Shown: piece by piece, positions 14,001 to 26,414 of the stretch
Layout: each line of letters starts with the position of its first letter
How positions within the stretch are numbered: position 1 is the stretch's first letter
NCBI RefSeq assembly: GCF_000004075.3
Contig: NC_026656.2
Location: 3,844,001 to 3,908,000 of the forward strand
Direction: 5' to 3'
DNA from: Cucumis sativus
Lineage: Eukaryota > Streptophyta > Magnoliopsida > Cucurbitales > Cucurbitaceae
DNA length: 64,000 nt
Position numbers and translations under genes: made by a program
Notes under the pieces: generated by a model
What the model was told of the DNA's origin: nothing
Databases searched by the model: none
The model's input: only the letters and a program-made list of their open reading frames with translations

Positions 14001-15195
14001 TATCCTCATCGCCCCCTCAGGATAATTCTGAGGTAATGCATCTCTTTCATAATGTTCGGATTTCTCTCCCTCTCTCTCTCAATATGTATGTGTTTTACTA
14101 TTTTACAATATCATTTATTTTCTTATTTTTTGACAAGGAAACATTAGAATAAATTGATTAAAAAAGAACAGAATAAGAACAGCCTAAGGTAAAACCAGGC
14201 CTCCCCAACGTAGATTCTTTAAATCAATGTTTGAACTCAACAACCCACATTGAGAATCATCATGAAAACATGGTCGGAGAATATTCACTCTCTAGGTTCA
14301 TTTTGCAAAAAAGAAAAGAAGAAAATTATTCAATGTTCTCGAGAGTTTGTTTTTATTTTTTATTGTTTTAAATCAACAACTTTCATTGGAAAAAAAAAAG
14401 AAAAGAAAAAAAAGAATACAAGGCGTACAAATAGCCCACAAAAAGTAACCCCTAAAGAAATGGTTTCCAACTGAGTAAGATTACCTAGAGAATAGTTACT
14501 GAAAAGCTTCGAAACTGAAGCCTAAAATGACACGTTAAACTTCAGTGACCAAACTAACTGGGATCACTATCCGTACCTCCGCACACTCTATTACTAGGAG
14601 TAGATATTATTCCTTAGTTCGCTAGGACCTTGGACTTGGACTTGGACTTGCTATTTTTGCTTTATGCTTAAATTTCCCATAAGATATCGTGTAGATGTTC
14701 AAGCTGATTATCTTTTCAATTTGACCATGAATGATAGAATGATACTACCTTGTTTGTCTCCCTCTGCAGGATGATCTGACTAGCACCCTTGTACTGCAAT
14801 GTCGTCAGTCACAATTGACCATCCAACGAATTATCGAAACTGCTGGAGACAACGAGGCCCTACTTTTTGAGGCATTGAATGTGAATGACGAGGTTCAGAA
14901 AGTCCTTACCAAGTATCAAGAACTGAAGAAGCCTCCAACTGTTCAACGTGAACCAGAACCTGCCATGATACCGGTTGCTGTAGAACCTGACGAATCTCCC
15001 CGTCATGCCAAGGAAGACTCTCTGGTTAGAAAACCGGCTACTTCACGCGGCCGATCTCTCGGTGGAAGCAGTGATGACATGATGGATGATCTCGACGAGA
15101 TGATATTTGGCAAGAAAGGTGGAAGTGGATCTGATCGGGGACACGATCCAAAGAAGCCTGATTCATCAAAAGACAAGGATCTGATTTCCTTTTGA
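11067..15195 (+). CDS. TOL1: TOM1-like protein with VHS and GAT domains (TOL1 type)
   Basis: Three coding exons, 11067-11585, 13787-14032 and 14770-15195, join in phase 0 at both junctions and give 396 residues. The VHS domain covers about residues 52-185 (EEPDWALNLEICD, LVLLETCVKNCEK-type strings, NRNKALMLIEAWGE). The GAT domain covers about 222-307 (FTAEETKEAFDVARN to EALLFEALNVNDEVQKVL). The tail has DDMMDDLDEMIFGKK and ends DLISF. TOL proteins bind ubiquitinated plasma-membrane cargo and pass it to the ESCRT pathway at endosomes; I infer the same role here. The conserved FPGRDNESLAPIFTPAR linker follows the VHS domain. The first intron is 2.2 kb and contains a LINE relic; the second contains a LINE tail. 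The next gene on the same strand starts 0.94 kb downstream. Confidence 0.95.
11915..12450 (+). mobile_element. LINE fragment (zinc-knuckle end of reverse transcriptase plus tail) in TOL1 intron 2
   Basis: The frame contains CCLCLKDEETLYHLFLHYIF followed by RKAWNTLFRIFNLEVCLP and GKRNSRIF. This is the Cx2C...Hx4H zinc-binding end of plant LINE reverse transcriptases (zf-RVT). A one-base shift near 12235 continues in another frame as DNYNSFDSFWTVLQCTTSWW, the usual C-terminal run. A degenerate tail (CTATGAATATATCCGTTTCT) ends near 12450. It is 5'-truncated, frameshifted and in sense orientation with TOL1. Confidence 0.75.
12455..13786. other. Rest of TOL1 intron 2, unassigned
   Basis: No exon can be placed between 11585 and 13787, because phase and family continuity are already complete. 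The stretch 12500-13520 has less AT-skewed, retrotransposon-like sequence (GGTATCAAGGTTGG near 12640; GTTGTACATGTGGAAG repeated in part near 13114 and 13154). I could not tie it to a known element. Confidence 0.4.
14365..14625 (-). repeat. LINE 3' tail relic in TOL1 intron 3
   Basis: TTTCATTGGAAAAAAAAAAG, then AATACAAGGCGTACAAATAG and CCCACAAAAAGTAACC, matches the copy at 4860-5150 in the same orientation. It lies between the exons ending at 14032 and starting at 14770, antisense to the host. Confidence 0.6.
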
Positions 15196-16138
15196 GCTTG
15201 GTTTGAACAGATGATAATTCCACACCTATGTCAATCTAGAAAGATTTATTTGATGTTAAGAAAAACGGCTGTGTAACTCCTTCGTACATTAGATGTTTAG
15301 ATGCATCTTGTAAACTTCTACATTAACTTCTGCACGTTTTTCAAGTTTCTGATGTTTGGATTTGGTTCCATATGATGGCGTGTGCGTATATATTATTATA
15401 CACACCATGAGTTTTATCATTTATAAATAATACAAAGTTTGTTTTCTTTCCTTCACTTTTATCAAGGGTTTGTTTGGAAGTAGGTATTCCTTGAGTTTTT
15501 AATGGTAGATGTAAATGAAGTGTTATTGCAACATCCAAAAGAGGTTGACATTTTGTAGATGTTTCTATAGCCTGATAAACTCTTCATAAATAATTAAGAT
15601 CTTACGTCCTCTTGATTGGAAACGATTAATACAAGAGTGATATTCAGACTATCGTAGATGCTATTCGACATATACATCTTAGTGGGTTGATTTAGCTTCA
15701 TGTGTGTGGCTTGATGACCATCTTCTATGAATAGATTATGGTATTCATTCTTATTCCCTTTGTCTTTAACCTCTTTTGGTTTCACACATTGTACTAAAAA
15801 AAATCTAATCTACCAAGACTGAAAAAAAGGACAAATATCAAATTATACCTTTTTTAAAGTTACATCAACCTAAACTCTTAATTAATAATGGTATTCATTT
15901 AAAATATTAAACTTTATTCATTTAAAATATTAAACTTTATTGAATCAATTTAAAATTTAAATTAATAGATATATTAATTTAACCTTAAACTTTTGTAAAT
16001 GTATAAATTTAAACTTCATTTTTTTACAAGTGTATCAAAATAAAACAAGATTGAATGATTTAAATTGATATGATCGTGTAAGTTTAAGTTTAAGGGAAAC
16101 AGTTTGAAGAAGAAACCTTCACACAACACCACAGCATC
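15196..16138. other. Spacer between TOL1 and the GT47 gene
   Basis: Contains the TOL1 3' UTR (to about 15450 by composition) and the promoter of the next gene. A direct duplication of a 25-base AT-rich unit (TTCATTTAAAATATTAAACT core) lies at about 15893-15942. No gene or RNA is visible. Confidence 0.5.
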
Positions 16139-19100
16139 ATGAGAGGAAGAAACCTTCCATTTTCATCATCAATGTCTGCTCAGATCCAAAGATCCAATCG
16201 ATCTCCTCTTCTCCTCTTCACACTCTCTCTTCTCGCTCTCTCCGTTCTCTTCATCCTTGTTTTCTTATCCCCTTCCAATCCCCATCCCAATCCCACTTCC
16301 TTCCACTCTCCAATTTCCTCTCTCAAACCCGAAACCTCCTTCGTCGTTTCACTCGAGCATTTTCTCACTCACAAGGTTCCTAAATCCCCTCCGCTACGTG
16401 ATGATACCGCTCCTGTTGCCGGTGATGTTGAAGACGCCTCTAGGAAGCTCGATGAGGCACTTTCTGAGGCAGAAATGGAGCGGGTGATTCGAGATCCGTA
16501 CTTTCCGTTGGGATCTCCAATTAGAGTTTATGTTTATGAAATGCCGTGGAAATTCACTTATGATTTGCTCTGGACGTTCAGGAATACCTATAGAGAGACC
16601 TCTAATCTCACCTCCAATGGCAGCCCCGTCCACCGCCTTATTGAACAGGTATTTAGTTATGAATTTTATGCTTACCTCACTTGTGGCTTCGGGAATTTAC
16701 ATTGTACTCGAGTGATTTTCAATATTACATTGTTGTGTAATTATCAATATTAATTGACAGAAAATGCCACTATTGATCTGAATACGAGATGCTCTAATAT
16801 TCACTCGAAGTTTTGTTAATAGATTAGGACTGTTTAATCTAGTATATATAATATACTTAACGGGTGAACTTGTTTGAACCGCATTTTTTACATTGTTGAA
16901 AACGGTGTTTATAACATTATTCTACTTGATATGAATTATGGAGATTAAAAAATTTCAGAGAACATAAGACGATTCTACTGTTTGAAAGTGGATTATTTTT
17001 TTTGTAGCATATTCATGTTAGATACGTTTATCTCGTTTCTTGTTGATGTTATGAAGTGATGAGCCTTATGTAGAAGTCTATGGGTAGCTTCTTGCTTCAT
17101 TGTGTATAGATGCAGTTTTAGTTTTCCATATACTTAAGTATTTATTTCAGAATTACAAGTTTCTATTTGTCGTAACTAAAATGCCAAAAATGGGTTTCTG
17201 TTGTAGCATTCTATTGATTACTGGCTGTGGGCCGACTTAATCGCTCCAGAGTCGGAGAGATTGCTGAAAGGTGTGGTGAGGGTTTATCGGCAGGAGGAAG
17301 CAGATCTCTTCTATATTCCCTTCTTCACAACTATCAGCTTCTTCTTGTTGGAGAAACAACAGTGCAAAGCACTTTACAGGGTGTGAGTGAGCTTCCAAGG
17401 TTTTCTTTTATTATATTTTCAGTTGTTATGCATGTCGTGCCTATATCATATTAGTCTTTTCTTTAAGGCGGAAGTGGATTTATTTAATTAATCAGAGGAG
17501 GGGGAAGAACTGCTCTAAAGCGAGCAATCTCTAGATGTGAGCAGGTGTCTGTCTTAAGGGAGGATGGAGTTGCCAAGCTGATTCCCATTAGTTGTATAGG
17601 ATAGGAAGAGATTCTGTTGGCTATGAAACTAAATACTGTGGAAATCAATGGTTTCAATGACCAAGGTATTCAATAATAGTTCACCATGATCTGTATTCTG
17701 TGCATCGTCCCTAATACTTAGAAGAGAGCAGCCTAAAGGAAAGGATTTTTTTGGGATTTGGAATGGTTGTTGATTGGTTAGGGTGGCGCTATGTTGAGGT
17801 GAACTTTTGAGAATCCTATTGGTTGAGGAATAAGGAGTACCATGGATTCATTAAACCTATTAATTACTTGAATTTGCTTATCTCACTTGGCAATGAAAGT
17901 TTGACTTGGTCCAGTCATAGAGGTTAGCTGATCTGATCATCGCTCTAATAGATTGATTTCTTGTTCTTTTATTTTGAAGTCTCAGAACTTTAGGGTTCAC
18001 TGAGACCAAAAAGTTTCAAAATAAAATTCAATGTTCAGTGCAATATGTTCTTTTTCCTGGAGCATAATTATGATTATTTTGGAATTTTATTTTTGTTCAA
18101 AATACAGTGCTTTTGTTTGTGCTCCATAAAGCATTGATTTACTTTTACATGTGGATCCAGGAGGCTCTGAAATGGGTGACAGATCAACCTGCATGGAAGC
18201 GATCTGAAGGCAGGGATCACATACTTCCAGTTCATCATCCATGGTCCTTTAAGACCGTTAGAAAATTTATGAAGAATGCCATTTGGTTACTACCAGATAT
18301 GGACTCAACAGGAAACTGGTAGACATTAACATGATAGAACCTCTTAGAAGATATTGAATGTTCTTTTGAAGCTTGATTAAGTGACATGTACCCAATATCT
18401 TTAGGTACAAGCCTGGACAAGTCTTTCTGGAAAAGGACCTTATACTTCCCTATGTTCCAAATGTTGAATTATGTGACAGCAAATGCTTATCATATCAGCA
18501 ATCAAAGAGAAGCATACTCCTCTTTTTCCGTGGTCGGCTCAAAAGAAATGCGGTAAGTTTTGGTAAATATCAGTGGAATTTTCTGCACTTCATACTTTTT
18601 CTTTATGCATTTGTTTAATGTATAGTAAGATGCATGAACTTTCTTTAGTGAGACACATGACGTTATGAGTTGATTTCTTAAACGGAACCAAAGACAACCA
18701 TGTAAAATTTAAACTTTAGCTGGCGGTGGATGAGTGCTTTGGTAATAGACTAGAATCATAATTCATGCATAGCCCTTGATTGACTATTCTACTTACTCTT
18801 AGGGAGGAAAGATACGGGCAAAACTTGGTGGAGAGCTAAGTGGTGCAGATGATGTACTAATAGAAGAAGGAACGGCTGGAGAAGGAGGGAAAGCTGCAGC
18901 TCAGACTGGAATGCGCAAGTAATATTTAAGTTTTTATTTTAACCTCTTCTGCATTCTCTTTTGTTACCATTGCAGATTTCAGATTGTCCAACCTTTCTTC
19001 CATCTCCAGATCCATCTTTTGCTTAAGTCCTGCCGGCGACACTCCATCATCTGCCAGATTGTTTGATGCTATTGTCAGCGGCTGCATTCCTGTCATTGTT

Positions 19101-21152
19101 AGTGATGAATTGGAGCTTCCATTTGAAGGAATACTTGATTACAGGAAGGTAAATTGATGTATCTGTGTCACTTTCTTTTTAATATTTACCTTGAAGCCAG
19201 ATTGGTAACGTATTTAATTTTCTGTTACATTAATAAATTTGAGACATTTCATTACATTAAAAATATAGCAACTGATATAATCTTTGGTTATACAAAATTG
19301 AAATTGATTTCATTGGTCAACCAAAATCGTATAAAAAAACTTCTTGAAAGCAGTAAAAGAAAAGAATTAATAAATTATTTCTCTATCCGGACTGCTTGGT
19401 CAATAGCATGATTTCATCTTACTGAATAAGTTGTGAAAGAAGTATGCGAGAATTGTGGAACGTTTCTCTCTGATGTCCTAGATCTCAAATGGCATTTTCC
19501 TCTTGCAGATTGCATTATTTGTTTCCTCAAGCGATGCTCTAAAATCAGGATGGCTTTTAACATATTTGAGGAGTTTTAGTGCTGCTGATATCAGAAGATT
19601 GCAACAAAATCTCGCCAAGGTGTGTAGCTCCTCCAAATTATAACTAATTCTAATAAATACCTTTATAGTGCTATTTCTTGCTTTATCAAAGTTTTTGGTT
19701 CGGATAACTTTCTATGCACTTCTTCTTGGGCATGCGGCTAAGCGAGGAGGATCACATATCATTCTAGTGCTTGGTGTTTTACATCTTGAATGATCTTTGT
19801 TCCTCAACTGAGATACACTAGTTGGTGTCGATAATCGATTAATATAGATTATGGCTATTTCTTTGTTGGGACCTTTTTGGAATTACAATTCAACCACATA
19901 AGTGTTTCTGAAACAGCAATGGATTAGTTTTAGCATCTTGTTATTTTTACCCCTCTTGGGTGAATTTCATGCTGACATTTGCAATCTTTATTATCTTTGT
20001 GCCCATTGGAAGAGTTTTCTTTCCTTGGTCAACTTCCTTAGCTTGGGATTAGGCTCTCCTCCCATCGTGAAACTAATTTCTTCTCTTCTTTCCTGGCATC
20101 TGTCAGTTATCAAGACATTTCATTTACTCCAGTCCAGCTCAACCCATGGGCCCGGAAGACTTGGCTTGGAAAATGGTTAGCTTCTCATCCTCTATCTCTA
20201 CTTGTCCTGGTCTTGTGGCAAATATCTAATTGCAGTCGAAGAGCATGTTCCTATTTTTACATATTTAAAATCACTTCAAAACATGCCTTCATAGTAATTT
20301 TGAAAATCAAATTTAAAGTGATTTTGAATGATCAAAGATTTGTTTTAGATAATCTTTGGATTAAATTTGAATAAGACGAAAGTGATTTTAATTATTTAAA
20401 AATCATTATGTTCATCCAAAATCAAATAGTACAATATAACAAACTCTTTTGCCATGCTATTGAAATCCAACCACTAGCACATGTGGGTGTTCCTTTTTCT
20501 TCTCCAAAGAAATTAAGGGATGATGTTTGGGGCAAGAAGTTGATTATTATAATCTTCGATCATTGTAGTTTGGTTATAATAATTTGTGCTTAGAGTATAA
20601 ATTATTTTAGTTTGAGTTATTTTTTAGTTGTAAATTATTTTAGTTTGAGAAGAAAACAGTAAACATTTAGCCGTAGGATAGAAAATACTGTAGTAAAGTG
20701 TAAATACTATAATAAATAGGGGGTTTTGAAATAGTGTTGACGGTAGTTAATTGAGGGTTACAAATCAATGTTTAGTTGCAAGGGGTGGTTCTGAGAATGA
20801 AGGGAGTTCGGTGGCTTGGTTACAGTTAGCAAATCTTTGAGGTGAAGTAAATGAATGTAAGCGTAATCAAGGCTTAAAATATCCTTTGATATATTAAATT
20901 GGGGATTTTCATTGATATTGATATTACGTTTGATTGAATATATTCGTACAGTAATTGAAATATAAATATGAATATCGACATCAATATTTTAACCGTCGAT
21001 TTTGATTTGTTGCGGTGAAGATCGGTGGCAAGTTGGTGAATATAAAGCTTCATACAAGGAGGTCCCAACGTGTAGTAAAAGAATCTAGAAGTGTATGCAG
21101 TTGTGATTGTAGGCGTTCCAATTTTACTAACTCTCCTCCTTCTTCATTATAA
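16139..21152 (+). CDS. GT47 exostosin-family glycosyltransferase (type II Golgi membrane protein)
   Basis: Nine exons, all phases consistent: 16139-16648, 17207-17380, 18161-18318, 18405-18552, 18803-18918, 19010-19148, 19509-19619, 20107-20175 and 21021-21152, giving 518 residues. A basic N-terminus is followed by one signal anchor at about 23-43 ([20 protein letters not shown]), then a luminal stem. The exostosin domain starts near 128 ([12 protein letters not shown]) and includes [21 protein letters not shown] near 320-340. The nucleotide-sugar-binding end is [19 protein letters not shown] (about 375-393) with [13 protein letters not shown]. The family uses nucleotide sugars to build cell-wall polysaccharides; donor and acceptor are not predictable here. 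The last exon ([18 protein letters not shown]) is conserved, although its acceptor (GCGGTGAAG) has a poor pyrimidine tract. ATG at residue 12 is an alternative start. Confidence 0.93.
17485..18030 (+). mobile_element. Decayed LINE (endonuclease region) in GT47 intron 2
   Basis: Translated in pieces, the stretch gives [17 protein letters not shown], resembling the NLLDLPLxxGxFTWSN end of plant LINE endonuclease domains. A possible RIDRFL-like remnant follows near 17950. Many stops are present. It lies between exons ending at 17380 and starting at 18161, in sense orientation. The family match is by eye only. Confidence 0.5.
20245..20410. repeat. Possible short inverted-repeat element in the last GT47 intron
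   Basis: AAATCACTTCAAAAC and AAAGTGATTTTGAATGATCA, then GAAAGTGATTTTAATTATTT, form repeated inverted pairs within 160 bases (AAATCACTT against AAGTGATTT). This resembles a MITE or the remains of nested hairpins. It has no coding content. Confidence 0.4.
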
Positions 21153-23064
21153 TCTTTTCCTTTTCAACTCATCGCTAAAAGGCTTCAATTGGAAGAAAAA
21201 GTCATCCAGAGGGTTAGATTTCTTCAATGCTAGAGTTGCATAGGGAGAGGAGATTGTCTTTTCCTTTCTACTCTTTCACCTTTATTTGTTTTGTTGTGGG
21301 GATTTGTAGTGGATGATCTATATTTTTAATTCTTCTTTATCAATTTTCACTTATAGAATTTCTAAAACTTCGAAATTGTTTAGTTAAAAAAAAAAATTTA
21401 TTAGATATCTTTTTTAAGTTCTATAAAAAACTTATTAAATACTTCCAAAAGTTAACCATAATTTCAAAGTTTAGAGATTAGATTCTGTAATTTACATTTT
21501 TTTTTTCATGATATACTTCAAACTATCACTTGTGTTTCCATGGGGATTTTATACCTTTAGAAAGTATGGTTAATGTAGAATTTTATACCCTTAAGCTATG
21601 GATTTGGTATTTTCATTTTAACCATTCTTGTGGACTTTTTGTAGTAAATTTACAGATACAATTTGCTAAACATCTACATAGAAGGAAAAAGGGAAAGACA
21701 TAGAAGAACCCAAACTTACTCCTTTCAACATTCCTTTTCTTCTCACAACTCAAACCATCAAGCTTACGTATGCTTTTAGATGTGTCCAATGAAGCGATGA
21801 AAAGTATAAGGTCTAAGGTTTATATTGAAAAATTCTTGGGATTCAAGACTATAATGTTTTTCAAAGGTTGAAAATATAGAAATTCAACCCCATGATTCTA
21901 TAGTATTTATTCATAACAGCTAAAGTAAACTTGGACTTGACTTAATATTAACATAACCTCCAGTCTCTAATAGTCAAGATTCAATCACCATAATTTAAAA
22001 GCCACTTGCATCTTCAAAACAACCTAAGTCAAAACAAAATTTTGGAAGTACCATAACTAAAATAATACCTTAAATTTGTAAAAAAATTAAATAGAATAAC
22101 AAGTGAATTTCTCAAAAATAACTTCTTAGAGCTTAGAAGCTTGTTTCCACGTATGGTAGGATGCTATACTTGAAAAAGTTATACATATATTTTTTTTATA
22201 TATATGTAATGCTTTGAATTTAGGAGGGGAACATGAATAAACTGATATCGCATTTGAAGGAGAGAGATCTTAAAGACATAAAAGTAAAATTAAGAAATGC
22301 TTAAACAAATTAAAAGTTATTACTTATATCAACAAAGTGCACCTTTTTTTTCAAAATCAACATACTTAGCTTGAAATAATTCTATTCAAAGATCCAAATT
22401 TAATCTACAATATAATATAGTTCATCTAAAGAAGGGCACATAACATTGACATAGGAGAATTACATTGTGTATTAATTTTTATTATTTTATTAAAATTGAT
22501 TTGAACTCATAATTATTTTATGTTATTTTCTTTAAAATTTAGATAGAACCAAACTAGAACTATGTTTACCTAGCACTTTTCTTTTTCTATTTTGCCAAAT
22601 TATGATTTATGATTGAGTAATTGAATTTAAGGATTTAGTTTTCCTCATTTTCTTTAAATGCAAAATTGTTATTTGTTTTTAATAGTAATAATTCAACTTA
22701 TATTAAGAAGTTGGGTTATTACATTATATGTCAAATATATTTGATCATGCCTAATGTAGTCCTAAGAGGAAACAAAAGACTTACCAAAACTAAAATGGAA
22801 AGAAGGAAAAATGAAAAGTAGCCAACCTCATATACAAAAGAGAGGAAGCCATGGGAAGAGAAGAGGGGCAAAAACAATCCACAATCCACAGTCCAACAAA
22901 CGAAAGAGGATAACATCACACCACTGAGTGCACAGACTTAATAATATGTGAATATATATGGGCATTGGGTGGTCATAGGGGACAATTAAACAACACAAAC
23001 AAACTCATAAAATGTTTATCATCATCAATACATCTAAGGGATTGTTTGTACTGGCACAGGCCTC
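21153..23064. other. Spacer between convergent GT47 and SRP-receptor genes
   Basis: About 1.9 kb holding the 3' ends of two convergent genes. No frame has family similarity. The 21480-21680 portion has the base pattern of AT-rich dispersed repeats. The rest is featureless. Confidence 0.5.
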
Positions 23065-26000
23065 TCATTTGATAAGCGTTTTGACGATTGATTTGACATT
23101 GAGCTTCTTGAGGTCGGTATATGACTGTCCACAGCCGACGAACATTACCGGTGCTCCAGATATGTAGACCATAGACAATGCTGCTCCAACCTGCAAGTAA
23201 CCTCAACTTGTTATATTGATTGATAAATGGTTGATTATGATTCCCCTTGTTAGCTAGGAATGTTCCTCAATTTATTTACCTTGTCGTCGATGGTGTCGAA
23301 CTTTGTGAGCAAGATACCATCAATCAGTCTGGGTTCGGGTGAAGTTGATAGGTCAGCTAGTTTCTGCAATGACAAGGATCAGAGAGTAAAGACAAGAGGT
23401 AGTTGAATAGGTAAGATGACAAAAAATGCAACGTATATAGAAACAAAACCTGATTGAACTTCGAAAGTTGATCGACAGCATCATTCCCAACGAGGGCCTC
23501 CCCAACGAACAAGACAAGATCCGGACTGTTAAGGTTGATAAGCTTTGAGAGAGCTCTCATGAGTGGTTCATTATCCTGAGAGTTGCAACATGTTTTGGTA
23601 TGAATGAATATTCAAAGACTTCATACAACAAATGTGAATACGAAGATCGTCTACAACCTTGCCAATTAACAACTGGCACATGCTCACACAAATTTGCATC
23701 CAATATTTAGAAAACTAACAACAATTTTAGGATACAATCACTTCAATTTTGGTTAATAAGAAAAGTAACAAACCTGCATTCTCCCAGCTGTATCAACAAG
23801 AACTACATCTGATCCGTTGCGGGATGCCTCTTGGATTGCTTCTTTAGCTACAACCGCAGGATCTTTCTCATAACCCTTCTCAAATATAGGGATCTGAAAG
23901 TGATCAAGGATAAATATAGGGACCGAATGAGTCTTGATAAACAAAATCATGAAAATTGAAATTGGAATATCAATGTGAAATCATATACCTGAAGTCTACG
24001 AGCATGAGTTCTAAGCTGTTCCACTGCTCCAGATCTAAATGTATCACAAGCAGCCATCATGACGCTAACTTTATGCTGCAGAAGCCAATAGGCCACCTGT
24101 ATATAAAAGTTAAAGCATTAAACTCTCGAATCAAAAGCCATATCAAAACACGTGGAACAAACTTCTGCAGGAATGAGGAGGCCTGACCTTTGCAAGATTA
24201 GTTGATTTTCCAACTCCATTGACTCCAACGAACACTACCACATAAGGCTTCTTTTGTTCTTTTGCAGCATGCACGTCCCTCAGAATGTCGATGGAGCGTC
24301 TTGGAGTCAATATACGGACTAGGGCTTCTTCCATTGCAGCCTGTAATGAGAAATTAAAGCAAGGTTCTTGGTCACTTACAAAATTCAATAAGAAATGAAG
24401 TAGGTGAGAATACATATTGGACACGGGCTACTCAAAGATGTACCTGGACTGTTGAAGAAATCCTAGTGAAAGAAGCTAGCTTCTTTCCCTCGAGACTAGC
24501 TGCTACTGATTCACAAAGTTTCTCAGCTATCTCCTCAGCCTAAAATCCAACCAGGAAATATCTTGTTAAGTTGCAGCCAAAAGTTACAAACAAGAGATGA
24601 TAAGATAAATATGGAGAGAAAACATACCACATTCTTTGTCATAAGCCTGTCCTTGAGAGCTTTCAGAGCTGGTTCTAGGTCTGCCTTGTCCAAACTTGCC
24701 TTGCCTGAGATACTGGAAACATGAAAGTACCCAAAAAAAATTTTTAAAAAGGAAAACAAAATGAGAAAAGATTGATAATCTCACATTAAATTTAACATAT
24801 CAAAGTAATAAAAAAATAAGTCATGTCATAAAGAACAAGGTGGAATTTCTGGATGTCATTTTATGATAGCTCTCCTCAGTTTCTCTTGCTTTATAGAGAA
24901 CACAAATAATAAGATAGTCTCCAGACTCCACTTTCATTTCTAAACTTCTATATATATAACACACACAGAGAGAAACATAGGTTCGTCTTAGTATCAAAAG
25001 TCCAAAAGAGTACACATAGAATATAATTTGTTTTTGTTACTAAATGGCAGTCCTAAAGGCCTGTTAGTGCATTCAAAATGTAAGTCAAACTCATCTACAC
25101 AACCTGATGCAACCATCCAGTTAAAACATACAAAATGGCCAAATAACAAATGCAATATAAATTTAATAATTTCACGCTTTGAACATTAACAACGATGAAA
25201 AAAAATTGAAATATGGGGGAAAAGTAATTAGAAATATAAACGGTGGACAAAAAAATGTCAGATTGTGAATCAGAGAATTCAAAGGTCTGATAAACATTAA
25301 TTGACCAACTGCAAATAAAGGTCAAGGAACTAAAGTGTGTAAGTTGACCATAATGCAAAACCTTTTTTTTACATTGCTGTAAACTGGTCAGAAAGATGAG
25401 GCTATGAATGAAAAACATGCATGAAATAAAAAGGTTTACCTTTGGAACATAGACGAAAACCACCCTTTCTTCTTAGCATCGGGCTTGCTACCCTTGTCAC
25501 CTTCCTCATCTTCTTCATCCTCACTGTCACTACTAAAGACCTCTTCTTTGTCCATCATACTTTGGCCCTGATCTGCTGCCAAAACATCGATGTTGTTATC
25601 CCCATTCTCACCCACAGGATCTGTGAAGTCTAATTTTGCCTCAGTGGGTTTCTCATCCCAAACTCTATTCTTCTTTGTTACCTTTTTCTTTGGCTCTTCC
25701 TTGGAGCCCTTGTTAGCAACAGGATCAGTTTTCTTTCCACCTTTAGACCTAAGCTTCTGAAGTTTATTTACATCAAAAGCCCCAACATTGGAACTTGTAT
25801 TTTCTTTTCCATTAACAACAGCAGTCAGTTTAGATTCTATAACATGGTTACCATTAGAGTAACCATTCTCCAACTTATGTCCTTTTGTACGCTCAGCATC
25901 ACCATCATCTGCCAAACCACTGTTGCTTTTCTTGTTTTCTCCGAATCCAGTCTTCTGATCCTGCCCTTGCTTCCTGGCATTGTTCAAAGGCTTTCCCACC

Positions 26001-26395
26001 TGCTTTGTTTTTTTCAACTCATTAGTACGAGCCTCAGCTTCCATTCTAAGTTGCCTAAAAGTTTCATCAAAATCATCATAGACCATCCGCTTTGGGTCAT
26101 ATATCTCAGAAAACCCCTGTTTCACCATTGCAAGCAAATCGTCCACATACAATAAATGAAGAATCCTTTGATACACCGCAACAAATACAAGGCCAAGCTC
26201 ATTGTGGAAGGTCCACTTGAGGGTGTAAGCAGCACCTGGAGCATCATAATTATAAGATGCTGCACCTGATCGTTCCTCTAAAAGACAGGATCTGATTAAA
26301 GTGTCAATAGGAGAGCCTCTAAGTGCATTTCCAAGCTCCTTACAAGTCCATAAGATCAAACCCCCCCTAGTGAATATCAGCAACTGCTCTAACAT
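23065..26395 (-). CDS. Signal recognition particle receptor alpha subunit (FtsY/SRP-type GTPase)
   Basis: Nine coding exons: 26395-25440, 24712-24628, 24539-24444, 24340-24188, 24096-23989, 23893-23774, 23575-23450, 23363-23280 and 23190-23065, giving 617 residues, close to the plant family length. The N-terminal longin-like domain ([16 protein letters not shown]) normally anchors on the beta subunit. An acidic and basic linker follows ([17 protein letters not shown]), then the NG domain. GTPase motifs are all present: GVNGVGKST at 418-426, [11 protein letters not shown] at 448-458, DTAGR at 500-504, TKFD at 568-571 and the closing [10 protein letters not shown]. The protein docks ribosome-SRP complexes at the ER membrane. 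The whole N domain to linker is one large first coding exon, and seven of the eight coding introns are in phase 0. Confidence 0.96.
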
Positions 26396-26414
26396 CTTGA
26401 TCTATTTAAAACAC

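Noticed and set aside
25844-26155. 103-codon antisense frame over SRP-receptor exon 1
   Set aside because: Shadow of a large real exon on the minus strand.
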